DNA from: DUPQ01 sp022706885
Lineage (GTDB): Bacteria; Bacillota; Clostridia; DUPQ01
NCBI GenBank assembly: GCA_022706885.1
Contig: JAKJBR010000002.1
Coordinates: 1-64,000 of the forward strand
Length of the DNA: 64,000 bases
Direction of reading: 5' to 3'
Made by a program: the position numbers and the translations under genes. Below are positions 1 to 8,308 of the stretch, piece after piece (within the stretch, counting starts at the first letter, position 1; every line of letters starts with the position of its first letter). A model generated the notes under the pieces. It ran no database searches. It saw only the letters and a program-made list of their open reading frames with translations, and had not been told where the DNA came from.

Positions 1-5
1 AGTAT

Positions 6-123
6 GTCCGGTGGTAATGGCAGCGAGGATACACCCGTACCCATCCCGAACACGGCAGTTAAGCCCGCTTACGCCGAAGATACCTGGCCGGAGACGGCCC
101 GGGAAAATAGGGAGCTGCCGGAC
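6..123 (+). rRNA. rrf: 5S ribosomal RNA
   Basis: The first bases form a complete 5S rRNA of about 118 nt. The 5' GTCCGG pairs with CCGGAC at 118-123 to close helix I, and the conserved loop region around 44-66 (CCCGAACACGG, then AGTTAAGCCC) is present. A rho-independent terminator follows directly, so this is the last gene of a ribosomal RNA operon whose 16S and 23S genes should lie upstream of the window. Ends are set by helix pairing and may be off by one or two bases. Confidence 0.95.
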
Positions 124-131
124 AGCTTTTT

Positions 132-157
132 TAAAAACACACTTGGTGTGTTTTTTT
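132..157 (+). terminator. Terminator of the rRNA operon
   Basis: AAAACACAC and GTGTGTTTT form a stem with a short TTG-type loop, ending in a run of seven T. It lies 10 nt after the 5S rRNA. Confidence 0.85.
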
Positions 158-256
158 ATTGGGCACATTTTTTACACTCTTAATTTTTATTTAAATTTCT
201 CTTTACTTTAAGCCGGTTATTATGAAATCTGTGTTTATATTACGTAAGAAATATTG

Positions 257-262
257 TATAAT
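257..262 (+). promoter_or_regulatory. Probable -10 box of the Na/Pi cotransporter gene
   Basis: A perfect TATAAT lies 27 nt upstream of the ATG at 289. The -35 region (TTTATA near 234) is weak. The stretch 158-256 is AT-rich and shows nothing else recognisable. Confidence 0.5.
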
Positions 263-288
263 AGGCATAATTTGAATGTGAGGTGGAG

Positions 289-2088
289 ATGAGCTTTTTT
301 TCAATACTGACAATATTCGCTGGATTAACATTGTTCCTGTACGGAATGAGTTTGATGGGAACGGGACTGGAAAGAGTGGCGGGACGTAAGTTGGAATCTG
401 TCATAGAAAAAGCCACAAGCCGACCGATAAAAGGCGTTTTGATAGGTGCCGCAGTGACGGCCGTTATACAATCTTCTTCAGCTACTACCGTAATGCTTGT
501 AGGTTTTGTAAACTCCGGACTGATGCGACTGTCTCAGGTTGTAGGCGTAATCATGGGAGCTAATATCGGAACAACAATAACTGCCTGGATCTTAAGTTTA
601 GTCAGTGTGGACAGCAGCAACTTTATTGTTAAAATATTCAAGCCGGATACGTTTGCACCTATACTGGGCATTATAGGGATAGGTCTTGTAATGGCCGGAA
701 AGAGAAACAAGAACAAGGATGTGGGCAGAATTCTTTTAGGGTTTTTCATACTCATGTTCGGAATGACCACCATGTCCGATGCTGTCAAACCGCTTGCCCA
801 GATGGAAGGGTTTACCAAGATACTTACCATGTTTTCCAATCCTATACTGGGTATACTTACAGGAGCCATATTTACCGCAATAATACAAAGTTCTTCGGCA
901 TCTGTCGGTGTTTTACAGGCTTTGTCCACTACCGGAGTTGTAACATTCGGAAGTGCCGTTCCTATCATATTGGGTCAGAATATAGGGACATGTGCTACGG
1001 CTTTGATTTCCAGTATAGGAACAAACAAGAACGCAAAAAGAGCTGCGCTGATTCATCTGTTTTTTAATGTTATAGGAACGGTTCTGTTTGCATCTTTGTT
1101 CTACGGTCTTAATGCCATTATTGATTTTTCATTTTTTAACTCGGTATTGAATCCCGTAGGAATTGCAATTTTCCATACATTTTTTAATGTGTTGACCACA
1201 CTGGTTCTTTTCCCTTTTACCAAGTTGTTGGTGCGGTTGTCCGAAACCATTATTAAAGATAAGGGCACGGTAGTAGAAAAAATAGTTCTGGATGAACGCT
1301 TTCTGAATACTCCTTCCATAGCCGTTGAGCAGTGCAAGAGATATATAGTAACAATGGCCAATGTTACAAAGGAAACCATACTTATGGCAATACCTCTGGT
1401 AAAGCATTATGATGCGAAGAAAGCTCAAGTTATTGTGGATAATGAGGATCTCATAGATACCTATGAGGATAAATTGGGATCTTATCTTGTCAAATTAAGC
1501 GGACGGGAATTGAACGATAAGGACAGCAAGGAAATATCCAAGATTCTGCACAGTATAAGTGACTTTGAAAGAATAAGCGACCACGCGGTAAACATACTGG
1601 ATGTAGCCAAGGAACTTTATGATAAAGATATTACCTTTTCCGAGCAGGCATATAAAGAGTTGGATGTTATGGCTTCAGCTGTGGAAGAAATACTGGATCT
1701 TACCGTTGATGCATTCCTTAATAATGATTTTGAGAAAGCATCCAAAGTGGAACCTCTGGAGCAGGTGATAGATGAGTTGAAAATTATTCTTAAGAATCGC
1801 CATATAGAAAGATTGCAGGGCGGGGGCTGTACAATTGAATTGGGATTTATACTGTCCGACCTCATAAACAATTATGAAAGAGTTTCCGACCACTGCTCCA
1901 ATCTTGCGGTTCTTACAATACAAATTGCCGAAGGCTTATTCGATACACATGAATATCTGCAGAATGTAAAACAGTCGGATCGGACCCACTATATGAAGTA
2001 TTATCGGAAGTATCACGATAAATATGATGTGGCCAGGATAGTGGATAATAATATTAAAAATGAAGATTCGGTTGCACTTCCCAAGTAG
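289..2088 (+). CDS. Na/Pi-cotransporter family protein with PhoU-like domain
   Basis: Membrane protein of 599 residues of the NptA/type II sodium-phosphate symporter family, expected to import inorganic phosphate with sodium. The N-terminal half has two inverted copies of the family signature (IQSSSA at about residues 62-67 and 203-208, each in a Gly/Ala/Ser-rich hydrophobic stretch; NIGT follows each). The C-terminal part (about 340-560) is helical and charged, as in PhoU-like domains fused to these transporters. A GTG at 283 is also open, but the ATG at 289 matches the family start (MSFFSILTIF); the GAGGTGG just upstream leaves only a short spacer. The gene stands alone, 130 nt before a response regulator, with no other phosphate genes nearby. 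Regulation by phosphate is not shown. Specificity for phosphate is inferred from the family. Confidence 0.88.
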   Translation: MSFFSILTIFAGLTLFLYGMSLMGTGLERVAGRKLESVIEKATSRPIKGVLIGAAVTAVIQSSSATTVMLVGFVNSGLMRLSQVVGVIMGANIGTTITAWILSLVSVDSSNFIVKIFKPDTFAPILGIIGIGLVMAGKRNKNKDVGRILLGFFILMFGMTTMSDAVKPLAQMEGFTKILTMFSNPILGILTGAIFTAIIQSSSASVGVLQALSTTGVVTFGSAVPIILGQNIGTCATALISSIGTNKNAKRAALIHLFFNVIGTVLFASLFYGLNAIIDFSFFNSVLNPVGIAIFHTFFNVLTTLVLFPFTKLLVRLSETIIKDKGTVVEKIVLDERFLNTPSIAVEQCKRYIVTMANVTKETILMAIPLVKHYDAKKAQVIVDNEDLIDTYEDKLGSYLVKLSGRELNDKDSKEISKILHSISDFERISDHAVNILDVAKELYDKDITFSEQAYKELDVMASAVEEILDLTVDAFLNNDFEKASKVEPLEQVIDELKIILKNRHIERLQGGGCTIELGFILSDLINNYERVSDHCSNLAVLTIQIAEGLFDTHEYLQNVKQSDRTHYMKYYRKYHDKYDVARIVDNNIKNEDSVALPK

Positions 2089-2117
2089 AAACCGCAAATG
2101 CATAAGCATCTGACAGT

Positions 2118-2139
2118 AGCAATAGCCGATGCTATTGCT
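2118..2139 (+). repeat. Perfect 9-bp inverted repeat
   Basis: AGCAATAGC and GCTATTGCT flank a 4-nt CGAT loop, 30 nt after the transporter stop codon. No T-run follows, so it may be a weak terminator or RNA-stabilising hairpin for the upstream gene, or an operator for the downstream promoter. Confidence 0.5.
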
Positions 2140-2142
2140 GTG

Positions 2143-2188
2143 TTATCAGTGATAAAAACACAGTTTTATCACAAATCGGTGCTATAAT
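2143..2188 (+). promoter_or_regulatory. Promoter and putative response-regulator binding site of the two-component operon
   Basis: TATAAT at 2183-2188 has no recognisable -35 hexamer. In its place stands CACAGTTTTATCACAA (2159-2174), in which ACACA (2158) and TCACA (2169) repeat with an 11-bp period, as expected for an OmpR-family dimer site. A further dyad, TTATCA-G-TGATAA, lies at 2143-2155. The same 16-base element occurs at 4456-4471 before htrA at the same 8-nt distance from its -10 box. An activator-dependent, autoregulated promoter is inferred. Confidence 0.7.
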
Positions 2189-2219
2189 TAACTAAAAGAA
2201 AGCATTCCGGAGGTTTTTG

Positions 2220-2885
2220 ATGCTTAACAAGATATTAATAGTGGAGGATGAACCCGCTTTAAGAAATCTTCTGAAGACCTGCCTGGTTAAAGAAGGCTAT
2301 CAGGTGCTGGAAGCAAAAGACGGACAGGAAGCTCTGGACATATTCTACGGAGAAAACATATCGCTGGTTATACTGGATATAATGTTGCCAAAGCTGGACG
2401 GATTCGAGGTCTTAAGAACCTTAAGGCTGGAATCGGATGTTCCCGTTTTGATTCTTACCGCAAGAAATACCGAATATGATGAACTGCAGGGCTTAAGACT
2501 GGGAGCGGACGATTATATAACAAAGCCTTTTTCACCGGCCGTACTTGTATCAAGGGTTAAGGCAATATTAAAAAGAGCCGGAATATTTGCCGATAACGAT
2601 ATTACCGCAAAAGACATACTTATGAAAATAAAAGAGCACGAAGTTTATGTCAAGGGAGAAAAGATTAATCTTACCCCCAAGGAATTCGATCTTCTTCAAT
2701 ACCTTATACAAAACAAAAATATTGTGCATTCCAGAGAAAAACTTCTGTCGGCGGTATGGGGATATGATTTTTTCGGAGATGCAAGAACGGTGGATACTCA
2801 CATGAAGTGCTTACGCACAAAACTGGGCGACTCGGCAGATATCATAAAAACCGTACGTAAATACGGATATAAACTGGAGGTATAA
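2220..2885 (+). CDS. OmpR/PhoB-family response regulator (CssR-like)
   Basis: Response regulator of 221 residues. The receiver domain (about 1-120) has the acidic pair E9-D10, phospho-acceptor Asp53 in the LDIMLPKLDG context, a conserved Thr (LTAR) and the Lys of the KPF motif. The C-terminal winged helix (about 130-221) has the RTVDTHMK and VRKYGYK motifs of the OmpR family. The ATG at 2220 is preferred over an in-frame TTG at 2217 because GGAGG at 2209-2213 is six bases away. The kinase gene follows at once, and the next gene is an HtrA protease whose promoter shares this operon's putative operator. That arrangement matches the CssRS secretion-stress system of Bacillus subtilis, in which CssR activates htrA and its own operon. 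The functional assignment is an inference from this layout; the family assignment is firm. Confidence 0.9.
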   Translation: MLNKILIVEDEPALRNLLKTCLVKEGYQVLEAKDGQEALDIFYGENISLVILDIMLPKLDGFEVLRTLRLESDVPVLILTARNTEYDELQGLRLGADDYITKPFSPAVLVSRVKAILKRAGIFADNDITAKDILMKIKEHEVYVKGEKINLTPKEFDLLQYLIQNKNIVHSREKLLSAVWGYDFFGDARTVDTHMKCLRTKLGDSADIIKTVRKYGYKLEV

Positions 2886-2907
2886 AATCAGACTTCGCAA
2901 TAAGCTT

Positions 2908-4416
2908 ATGCTCATAATCTTGTGTATACTTCTTATCAATATTATTGCTACGGTATTGTTCAGCAATGTTGTATTTGAACGTTTCTATATAAATGCCAAG
3001 TATAACGAACTTAAGGATTATGCAGGAAAAATAAATAAGTATTTTGCGGAAATGGATATTTCCCTCCCCTATTTCAGGGCTAATCTTATCAACGCTTTTG
3101 ACGAGATTGAACGAAATAATATTGAAATAATCTGGTTTATATATAATCCCACGATTACTCATGCGGATATAGGGTACGCTACCAAGATTACCGGAAGGTA
3201 TCTTGCCAACTATCCTCCCGACACCAAGGAAGTGGAGGAATATATTTCCGCTCTTATAGAAAGCGGTGACTTAAACTCCATAGAGAATGTTTATGAATAT
3301 AAAACCAGTGATATAAATGCGGGCAAGCATAATATAAATCTCATAACGCTGGTATATGAAAACTATGATGTGCAAAGTGATAATACGCTGCGGTCATATA
3401 TAGTTCTGAGTTCACCGAAAGAGTATATTGCCACAACCGCAAAAACGGTATCACGATTTGTTCTGCATGTTTCACTGGTGACATTGCTTATGGGGGTAAT
3501 AGCGGTGGTTATCATATCGGCACAGATAACAAAACCCATAGTCAAAATGAATAAGGTGGCAGATAAGATTGCAAAGCTGGATTTTTCCGAAAGTTGCGAT
3601 GTGTCGGGAAAGGATGAAATAGGAGCCTTGGCGGGGAGCATAAATGAAATGAGTGCAAAGCTGCAGGACAGCATAGATTATTTACAGCAGCGGGCACAGC
3701 TTTTAAAGAAAGATCTGGAAAAACATGAAGGCTCAAATAAATTGAAGAAGGAATTTATAGCGTCGGTTTCTCATGATTTCAAAACACCTCTGTCGCTGAT
3801 AATAGCATACAGCGAATTGTTGACCGATAAATACAAAGACAATGAGGAGACCAAAAACCAACTGATGATTATTGCCGATCAGGCGGTAAAAATGAATCTG
3901 ATGGTCAATCAGCTTCTGACTCTGTCGCAGTTAGAGAGCGGGACGGTAAAAAAAGAAGACAGTATTTTCTGCTTAAGCGAAGCCGTGGAGTCGGTAGTGA
4001 AGGATTTGCATATCATGATTGAGCAGGCACAAATCAAACTGACATTCAATTATCAGGATGACTACATAGTCAAAGGCGATTACAATAAAATAACGCATGT
4101 GATAACCAATCTTCTGGAAAATGCAATTAAATACTGTGATGAGAAAAAGATTATTAACATAAACATAAACGAGATAGACGGTAAGATAAGGACAAGCATA
4201 TATAACACGCACCGGGGAATACCCGAACAGTCGTTGCCCAATATTTTCAACAGCTTCTACAAGGAAGACAAATCCAGAGGAGACAGCAGTAAATCGTACG
4301 GATTGGGATTGTCCATCGTAAAAGCCGTTATGGAAATGCATAACGGAAAGTATGGCGCGTACAACAGCAATGCCGGAGTGGTATTCTGGTTTGAACTGGA
4401 AAAGCGGGATATATAA
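2908..4416 (+). CDS. Sensor histidine kinase (CssS-like)
   Basis: Membrane sensor kinase. Order of parts from the ATG at 2908: first membrane span (about 2-23), an extracytoplasmic sensor of about 160 residues, second span (about 184-207), HAMP (208-257), dimerisation domain with phospho-acceptor His289 in SVSHDFKTPL, and an HATPase domain with N box (NLLENAIKY) and a GLGLSI box. The true start is unclear. The ATG at 2908 has no ribosome binding site, while GGAGG at 2876-2880 lies six bases before an in-frame ATC at 2887; starting there would add seven residues and give the usual basic N terminus (RLRNKL). No ATG, GTG or TTG lies at that position. Co-transcribed with the regulator. The likely signal is misfolded or secreted protein at the membrane, inferred only from the htrA neighbour. 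Confidence 0.88.
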   Translation: MLIILCILLINIIATVLFSNVVFERFYINAKYNELKDYAGKINKYFAEMDISLPYFRANLINAFDEIERNNIEIIWFIYNPTITHADIGYATKITGRYLANYPPDTKEVEEYISALIESGDLNSIENVYEYKTSDINAGKHNINLITLVYENYDVQSDNTLRSYIVLSSPKEYIATTAKTVSRFVLHVSLVTLLMGVIAVVIISAQITKPIVKMNKVADKIAKLDFSESCDVSGKDEIGALAGSINEMSAKLQDSIDYLQQRAQLLKKDLEKHEGSNKLKKEFIASVSHDFKTPLSLIIAYSELLTDKYKDNEETKNQLMIIADQAVKMNLMVNQLLTLSQLESGTVKKEDSIFCLSEAVESVVKDLHIMIEQAQIKLTFNYQDDYIVKGDYNKITHVITNLLENAIKYCDEKKIINININEIDGKIRTSIYNTHRGIPEQSLPNIFNSFYKEDKSRGDSSKSYGLGLSIVKAVMEMHNGKYGAYNSNAGVVFWFELEKRDI

Positions 4417-4429
4417 CCGAGTAGGTGTG

Positions 4430-4485
4430 TTATCACATGAATAATATGATATTTTCACAGTTTTATCACAAGCGACCTGTATAAT
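4430..4485 (+). promoter_or_regulatory. htrA promoter with putative response-regulator site
   Basis: TATAAT at 4480-4485, no good -35 box, and CACAGTTTTATCACAA at 4456-4471, identical to the element before the response-regulator gene and at the same distance from the -10. TCACA repeats at 4455 and 4466 (11-bp period). A further TTATCAC lies upstream at 4430-4436. This supports control of htrA by the adjacent two-component system. Confidence 0.72.
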
Positions 4486-4517
4486 AGGCATCGTTATCAA
4501 CATGAGGAGGGAAAAAC

Positions 4518-5783
4518 ATGAACAACGAGTATAGAACCAGCGAGAACAATCCGACAAATTTGTATTATCAATATAACAATATGCATAATAATCGACAGGA
4601 AAAGAAAACAACATCAAGAAAAACATTGGCGACCGCAGTGGTGTTATGTTCAATATTTTCACTACTGTTAGGTATAGCGGGCGGATTTATGGCAGGCAGA
4701 CTATATCGAGGTGTTTTTGAATGGAAATATGAGTTTACGCCGCAGGAATCTTCGTCGGTAATCGAGCGGGAGCGGTCGAGAGAAAATAGAAAAACGCCAA
4801 TCTATTCCACATCTGAAATAGAAAAGCAATATGCTTCGATTGCTGAGATATATGCCGATTCCGTAGATGCCGTTGTAGGTATAGTAGTGGAAGTGGAATC
4901 CGGTTCGGGATGGTCCGCTTTCACTCAATCAGGTTCGGGCTCCGGAGTTATAATAAGTGAGGACGGGTACATAGTAACCAATAACCATGTAATAGAGAAC
5001 GCAAAGAAAATAACGGTATATCTAAATGACGAAGAAAGCTACACCGCTAAACTCGTAGGACTGGATGTGCAACTGGATCTTGCTCTCTTAAAGATAGATG
5101 CAGACAGTCTTGACTATATGGTGTGCGGTGACAGTGATGACGTAATGGTAGGTGAAGTGGTGTTGGTAATAGGTAATCCTTTGGGATACCTGAATCAGAG
5201 CCTGACGGTAGGTTATATAAGCGGGCTGGAAAGAGAGATTGTTTTAGGCAATGAGAAGATGGTTCTTCTTCAGACCGATGCCGCAGTCAATCCCGGCAAT
5301 TCGGGAGGAGCACTTATAAACATAAAAGGTGAACTTATAGGAATAATCAATGCCAAATCCTATGGAAGCGAGATTGACGGAATAGGTTTTGCCATACCCA
5401 TTAACGATATCAAGGATGTTCTGGACGATATAGTCAATTTCGGATATGTCAAGGGCAGACCGTTTCTGGGAGTGGGACTTATGGATGTAACTTCGCAAAG
5501 TACTCTTAACTGGTACAATATGATGTACGGAATGAATCTTACCAATCTGGGTGTAAACGTTACCAAGGTTCAGGAAGGTTCCGCAGCTGATAAAGCCGGT
5601 ATGAAGATGTATGACTGTATAATCGAATTTAACGGAGTTTCCGTACAGAGTGCAAGTCATCTGAAAGAACTTATAGACAGCTGTACTGTAGACCAAGCGG
5701 TGGAAATAGTTGTTGCAAGAGGTAACGAAACATTAACATTAACCGCAATAATAGGAGAGGAAATACCGGAAACATCCAGATAG
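4518..5783 (+). CDS. htrA: Membrane-anchored HtrA/DegP-type serine protease with PDZ domain
   Basis: Trypsin-like envelope quality-control protease of 421 residues. A polar cytoplasmic head (1-35) precedes one membrane span (about 36-60) without a lipobox or clear cleavage site, so the enzyme is probably anchored with its catalytic domain outside. The catalytic triad is visible: His157 (TNNHVIE), Asp187 (DLALLKI) and Ser262 (GNSGGAL). A PDZ domain fills about 310-410 and includes GSAADKAGM. The ATG follows GAGGAGGG by seven bases. It degrades or refolds misfolded exported proteins in related bacteria. It sits behind a two-component operon and shares its promoter element. truA starts six bases after its stop codon. 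Confidence 0.95.
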   Translation: MNNEYRTSENNPTNLYYQYNNMHNNRQEKKTTSRKTLATAVVLCSIFSLLLGIAGGFMAGRLYRGVFEWKYEFTPQESSSVIERERSRENRKTPIYSTSEIEKQYASIAEIYADSVDAVVGIVVEVESGSGWSAFTQSGSGSGVIISEDGYIVTNNHVIENAKKITVYLNDEESYTAKLVGLDVQLDLALLKIDADSLDYMVCGDSDDVMVGEVVLVIGNPLGYLNQSLTVGYISGLEREIVLGNEKMVLLQTDAAVNPGNSGGALINIKGELIGIINAKSYGSEIDGIGFAIPINDIKDVLDDIVNFGYVKGRPFLGVGLMDVTSQSTLNWYNMMYGMNLTNLGVNVTKVQEGSAADKAGMKMYDCIIEFNGVSVQSASHLKELIDSCTVDQAVEIVVARGNETLTLTAIIGEEIPETSR

Positions 5784-5788
5784 AATAT

Positions 5789-6529
5789 ATGCTTAAAAAT
5801 ATATTATTGACAATAGAATACTGCGGTAAGAATTATTCGGGATGGCAAAGACAGCTTAACGGAGTGTCGGTGCAGGAGAAAATAGAGGATGCCATAGAAA
5901 AGCTTACCGGACAAAAGATCGGTATTAACGGCAGCGGACGTACCGATGCAAAAGTGAATGCTTTAGGTCAGTGTGCCAATTTTAAGATAGACTGCACAAT
6001 TCCTCCTTCTAAATTCGGTATGGCACTGAACAGTATGCTGCCGGAGGATATAAGGATAGTCAAGTCAAAGGAAGTGGACATGGATTTTCATGCCCGTTAC
6101 AATGCCACGGGAAAACACTACAGATATACAATACTAAACAGAACGGCGCCTTCGGCAATATATAAACACACTACATATCATATGAAATATCCTCTGGATG
6201 TGGACAAAATGATAAAAGCGGGCTCATATTTTGTAGGCAAGCAGGATTTTCGCGGCTTTATGTCGGCCGGAAGTAAGATTAAAAAAACTGTAAGAACCAT
6301 ATACAGTCTGGATATAACCAAAGACGGAGACCTTATCATTATAGATATAAAAGGAAACGGGTTTCTGTACAACATGGTCAGGATAATAGCGGGAACACTG
6401 ACGGAAGTGGGCAGAGGCAACATACCTGTTGAGAAGATAAAAGACATTATACAAAGCCGCGATCGTTCCCGATGCGGGCCGACATTAAAAGCAAGCGGCT
6501 TATGCCTTATGGAAGTTTACTATGATTAA
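5789..6529 (+). CDS. truA: tRNA pseudouridine(38-40) synthase TruA
   Basis: Converts uridines 38-40 in the anticodon arm of many tRNAs to pseudouridine. The 246-residue length is normal. The catalytic Asp53 is in SGRTDAKVNALG, a slightly altered form of the common GRTDAGVHA motif, and the second-domain motifs FLYNMVR and RCGPTLKASGL are present. It starts five bases after the htrA stop, without a strong ribosome binding site of its own, which suggests co-transcription and possibly translational coupling with htrA. Confidence 0.95.
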   Translation: MLKNILLTIEYCGKNYSGWQRQLNGVSVQEKIEDAIEKLTGQKIGINGSGRTDAKVNALGQCANFKIDCTIPPSKFGMALNSMLPEDIRIVKSKEVDMDFHARYNATGKHYRYTILNRTAPSAIYKHTTYHMKYPLDVDKMIKAGSYFVGKQDFRGFMSAGSKIKKTVRTIYSLDITKDGDLIIIDIKGNGFLYNMVRIIAGTLTEVGRGNIPVEKIKDIIQSRDRSRCGPTLKASGLCLMEVYYD

Positions 6530-6581
6530 ATTATTTGTTAAAAATATTTTAATTATTTATCAAATATATGTAATTGATTTA

Positions 6582-6610
6582 TTGTAGCCGGGTTTTTCAT
6601 GCGGTATAAT
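6582..6610 (+). promoter_or_regulatory. Probable sigma-A promoter of hpf
   Basis: TTGTAG (6582-6587), 17-bp spacer, TATAAT (6605-6610), 49 nt before the hpf start. Confidence 0.65.
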
Positions 6611-6659
6611 ATAAGTATCAATACACATATGAATACATACAACGAAAGGAGACAGTTTT

Positions 6660-7196
6660 ATGAAAGTTTCAATTGTCGGAAGAAGAGTCGATATTACCGA
6701 GGAAATAAAAGACTGGACGGAAAAGAAATTTGCAAAACTGGACAAGTTTTTTAACGGAAACACCGAGGTAACGGTAGTTGTTGAAGCTTTAAAGCAGAAC
6801 AAGCATACAAAGGTGGAGGCCACCATAGTATGGAAAGGAGTTATCTTCAGAGCCGAACTTTCCGGTAATGATCTATTGGGACAGATTGATAAGTCGGTAG
6901 ATATTATTGAAAGACAGGTAAGAAAGAACAGAACAAGACTGGAAAAGAGGTTTCACGGGGATGTGCCCGATAACTGGCAGGGTATCACACAGAGTGCGGA
7001 ATATTCCGAAGCCGCATATAACGTAGTAAGAACAAAAAGATTCCCGGTAAAGCCTATGTCGGTTGACGAGGCTATAATGCAGATGGAAATGCTCAATCAT
7101 GAGTTTTTCATGTTTGTAAATGAAGAAACAAATGAAATGAACGTTGTATATAAAAGGAAGGACGGAGATTACGGTTTATTGGAACCGTACAGATAA
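6660..7196 (+). CDS. hpf: Ribosome hibernation promoting factor, long form
   Basis: Long-form HPF/YfiA protein of 178 residues, which joins 70S ribosomes into inactive 100S dimers in slow-growing cells. The N-terminal domain (about 1-105) starts MKVSIVGRRVDITEEIKDW, and the C-terminal dimerisation domain (about 120-178) has the conserved FPVKPMSVDEAIMQMEML and a terminal YGLLEP. AAGGAGA lies about seven bases before the ATG. It has its own promoter and is followed by a strong terminator, so it appears to be a single-gene unit. Confidence 0.96.
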   Translation: MKVSIVGRRVDITEEIKDWTEKKFAKLDKFFNGNTEVTVVVEALKQNKHTKVEATIVWKGVIFRAELSGNDLLGQIDKSVDIIERQVRKNRTRLEKRFHGDVPDNWQGITQSAEYSEAAYNVVRTKRFPVKPMSVDEAIMQMEMLNHEFFMFVNEETNEMNVVYKRKDGDYGLLEPYR

Positions 7197-7206
7197 ACAA
7201 AAAAAC

Positions 7207-7231
7207 AACCGGCTGAAAGGCCGGTTTTTTT
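7207..7231 (+). terminator. Terminator after hpf
   Basis: AACCGGC (7207-7213) pairs with GCCGGTT (7220-7226), followed by T-run. Confidence 0.9.
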
Positions 7232-7354
7232 GAATATAAAGGTTATAAAGCGGATATAAAATCGGATATTTAATTTTAAAGATTGTAGAACCGTGTTACG
7301 GATTTAGTCGGTATATCCGTTATGTTATACTAAACGGGAAAGGACAGTATTTTA

Positions 7355-8308
7355 ATGCAATCGGAAAGATTTGACTATGCCTTGAATATGCTTTTGGAGG
7401 GTGAAGATATAAATCTTCTGAAAAAGCATGCCGAACGGATAAGCGAAGATTACAGAGACGGTACAGGTCCGAGTAAGCGTATAGTGAATGATGCAAAAAA
7501 AGCTAAAGCATATGCTGCATCCAGAATGCCCGCAACATATCGGGCGGTATATGACAGCTTAAGGTATGTTATTTCCGTATCGGACCTTTGTGTAAATTCC
7601 GTTCTGGATGTCGGAGCGGGAACTGGGGCCGGTATATTTGCATGCACCGACCTTTTGCAGGCAGAGGATATTACACTGCTGGAAAGAGAAGAGAGTATGA
7701 TAAGCATAGGAAAGCAGCTTTTTTCCTACGATTCCCTGCTTTCTTCAGCCCGATGGATTAAAGCGTCTGTGCAGGATATAGGTACGGATAAGAAGTATGA
7801 TCTTGTAACCGCATCATATGTAATGAATGAACTGAATGAGGAAGATATGTTAAGAACGGCTGAGAAATTATGGGATATAACAGGTGATACTCTGCTGATA
7901 GTGGAGCCGGGTACTCCTAAAGGATATGCAAATATTCTGGTTATAAGGGATATTCTTTTGCAAAAGGGAGCATATATTACCGCTCCGTGCACTCATGCCG
8001 GTAAGTGCCCTATGGTTGAGGATGACTGGTGCCATTTTTATTGTCGGGTGCAAAGAAGCAGGCTTCATAAGCAACTTAAAGGCGGAGAAGCTCCTTTTGA
8101 AGATGAAAAATACTCATTCATGGCTTTTTCGAAAAAAGAAGCACAGTTGCCTGAATTCAGGGTACTGAGACGTCCCAGGATTTACAAAGGGCATATAATG
8201 CTGACAGTATGTTCAAAAGAAGGTATACAAAATATCACAGTTACAAAGAAAGAAAAAGAAAGATACAGAGATGCCGGAAAACTTAAAGCGGGAGATGCTT
8301 TTTATTAA
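7355..8308 (+). CDS. Rsm22/METTL17-family small-ribosomal-subunit assembly protein
   Basis: Protein of 317 residues with a class I SAM-binding fold (LDVGAGTGAG at about 85-94) and the conserved block of the Rsm22 family: four Cys (C212, C218, C226, C230) in the pattern around KCPM and DWCHF, followed by RSRLHKQLKGG and EDEKYSF. In mitochondrial METTL17/Rsm22 the equivalent cysteines hold an iron-sulfur cluster and the protein assists small-subunit assembly, possibly without methylation. The four cysteines seen here would allow the same. The start has AAAGGA about ten bases upstream. It overlaps the convergent URO-D gene by four bases at the stop codons. Confidence 0.85.
   Translation: MQSERFDYALNMLLEGEDINLLKKHAERISEDYRDGTGPSKRIVNDAKKAKAYAASRMPATYRAVYDSLRYVISVSDLCVNSVLDVGAGTGAGIFACTDLLQAEDITLLEREESMISIGKQLFSYDSLLSSARWIKASVQDIGTDKKYDLVTASYVMNELNEEDMLRTAEKLWDITGDTLLIVEPGTPKGYANILVIRDILLQKGAYITAPCTHAGKCPMVEDDWCHFYCRVQRSRLHKQLKGGEAPFEDEKYSFMAFSKKEAQLPEFRVLRRPRIYKGHIMLTVCSKEGIQNITVTKKEKERYRDAGKLKAGDAFY

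Noticed and set aside
11..211. Open reading frame of 66 codons over the 5S rRNA
   Set aside because: It runs through the rRNA and its terminator, so it is not a gene.
3973..4662. Minus-strand open frame of 229 codons across the kinase end and htrA start
   Set aside because: Antisense to two clear genes and across a promoter; no ribosome binding site and composition typical of a shadow frame.
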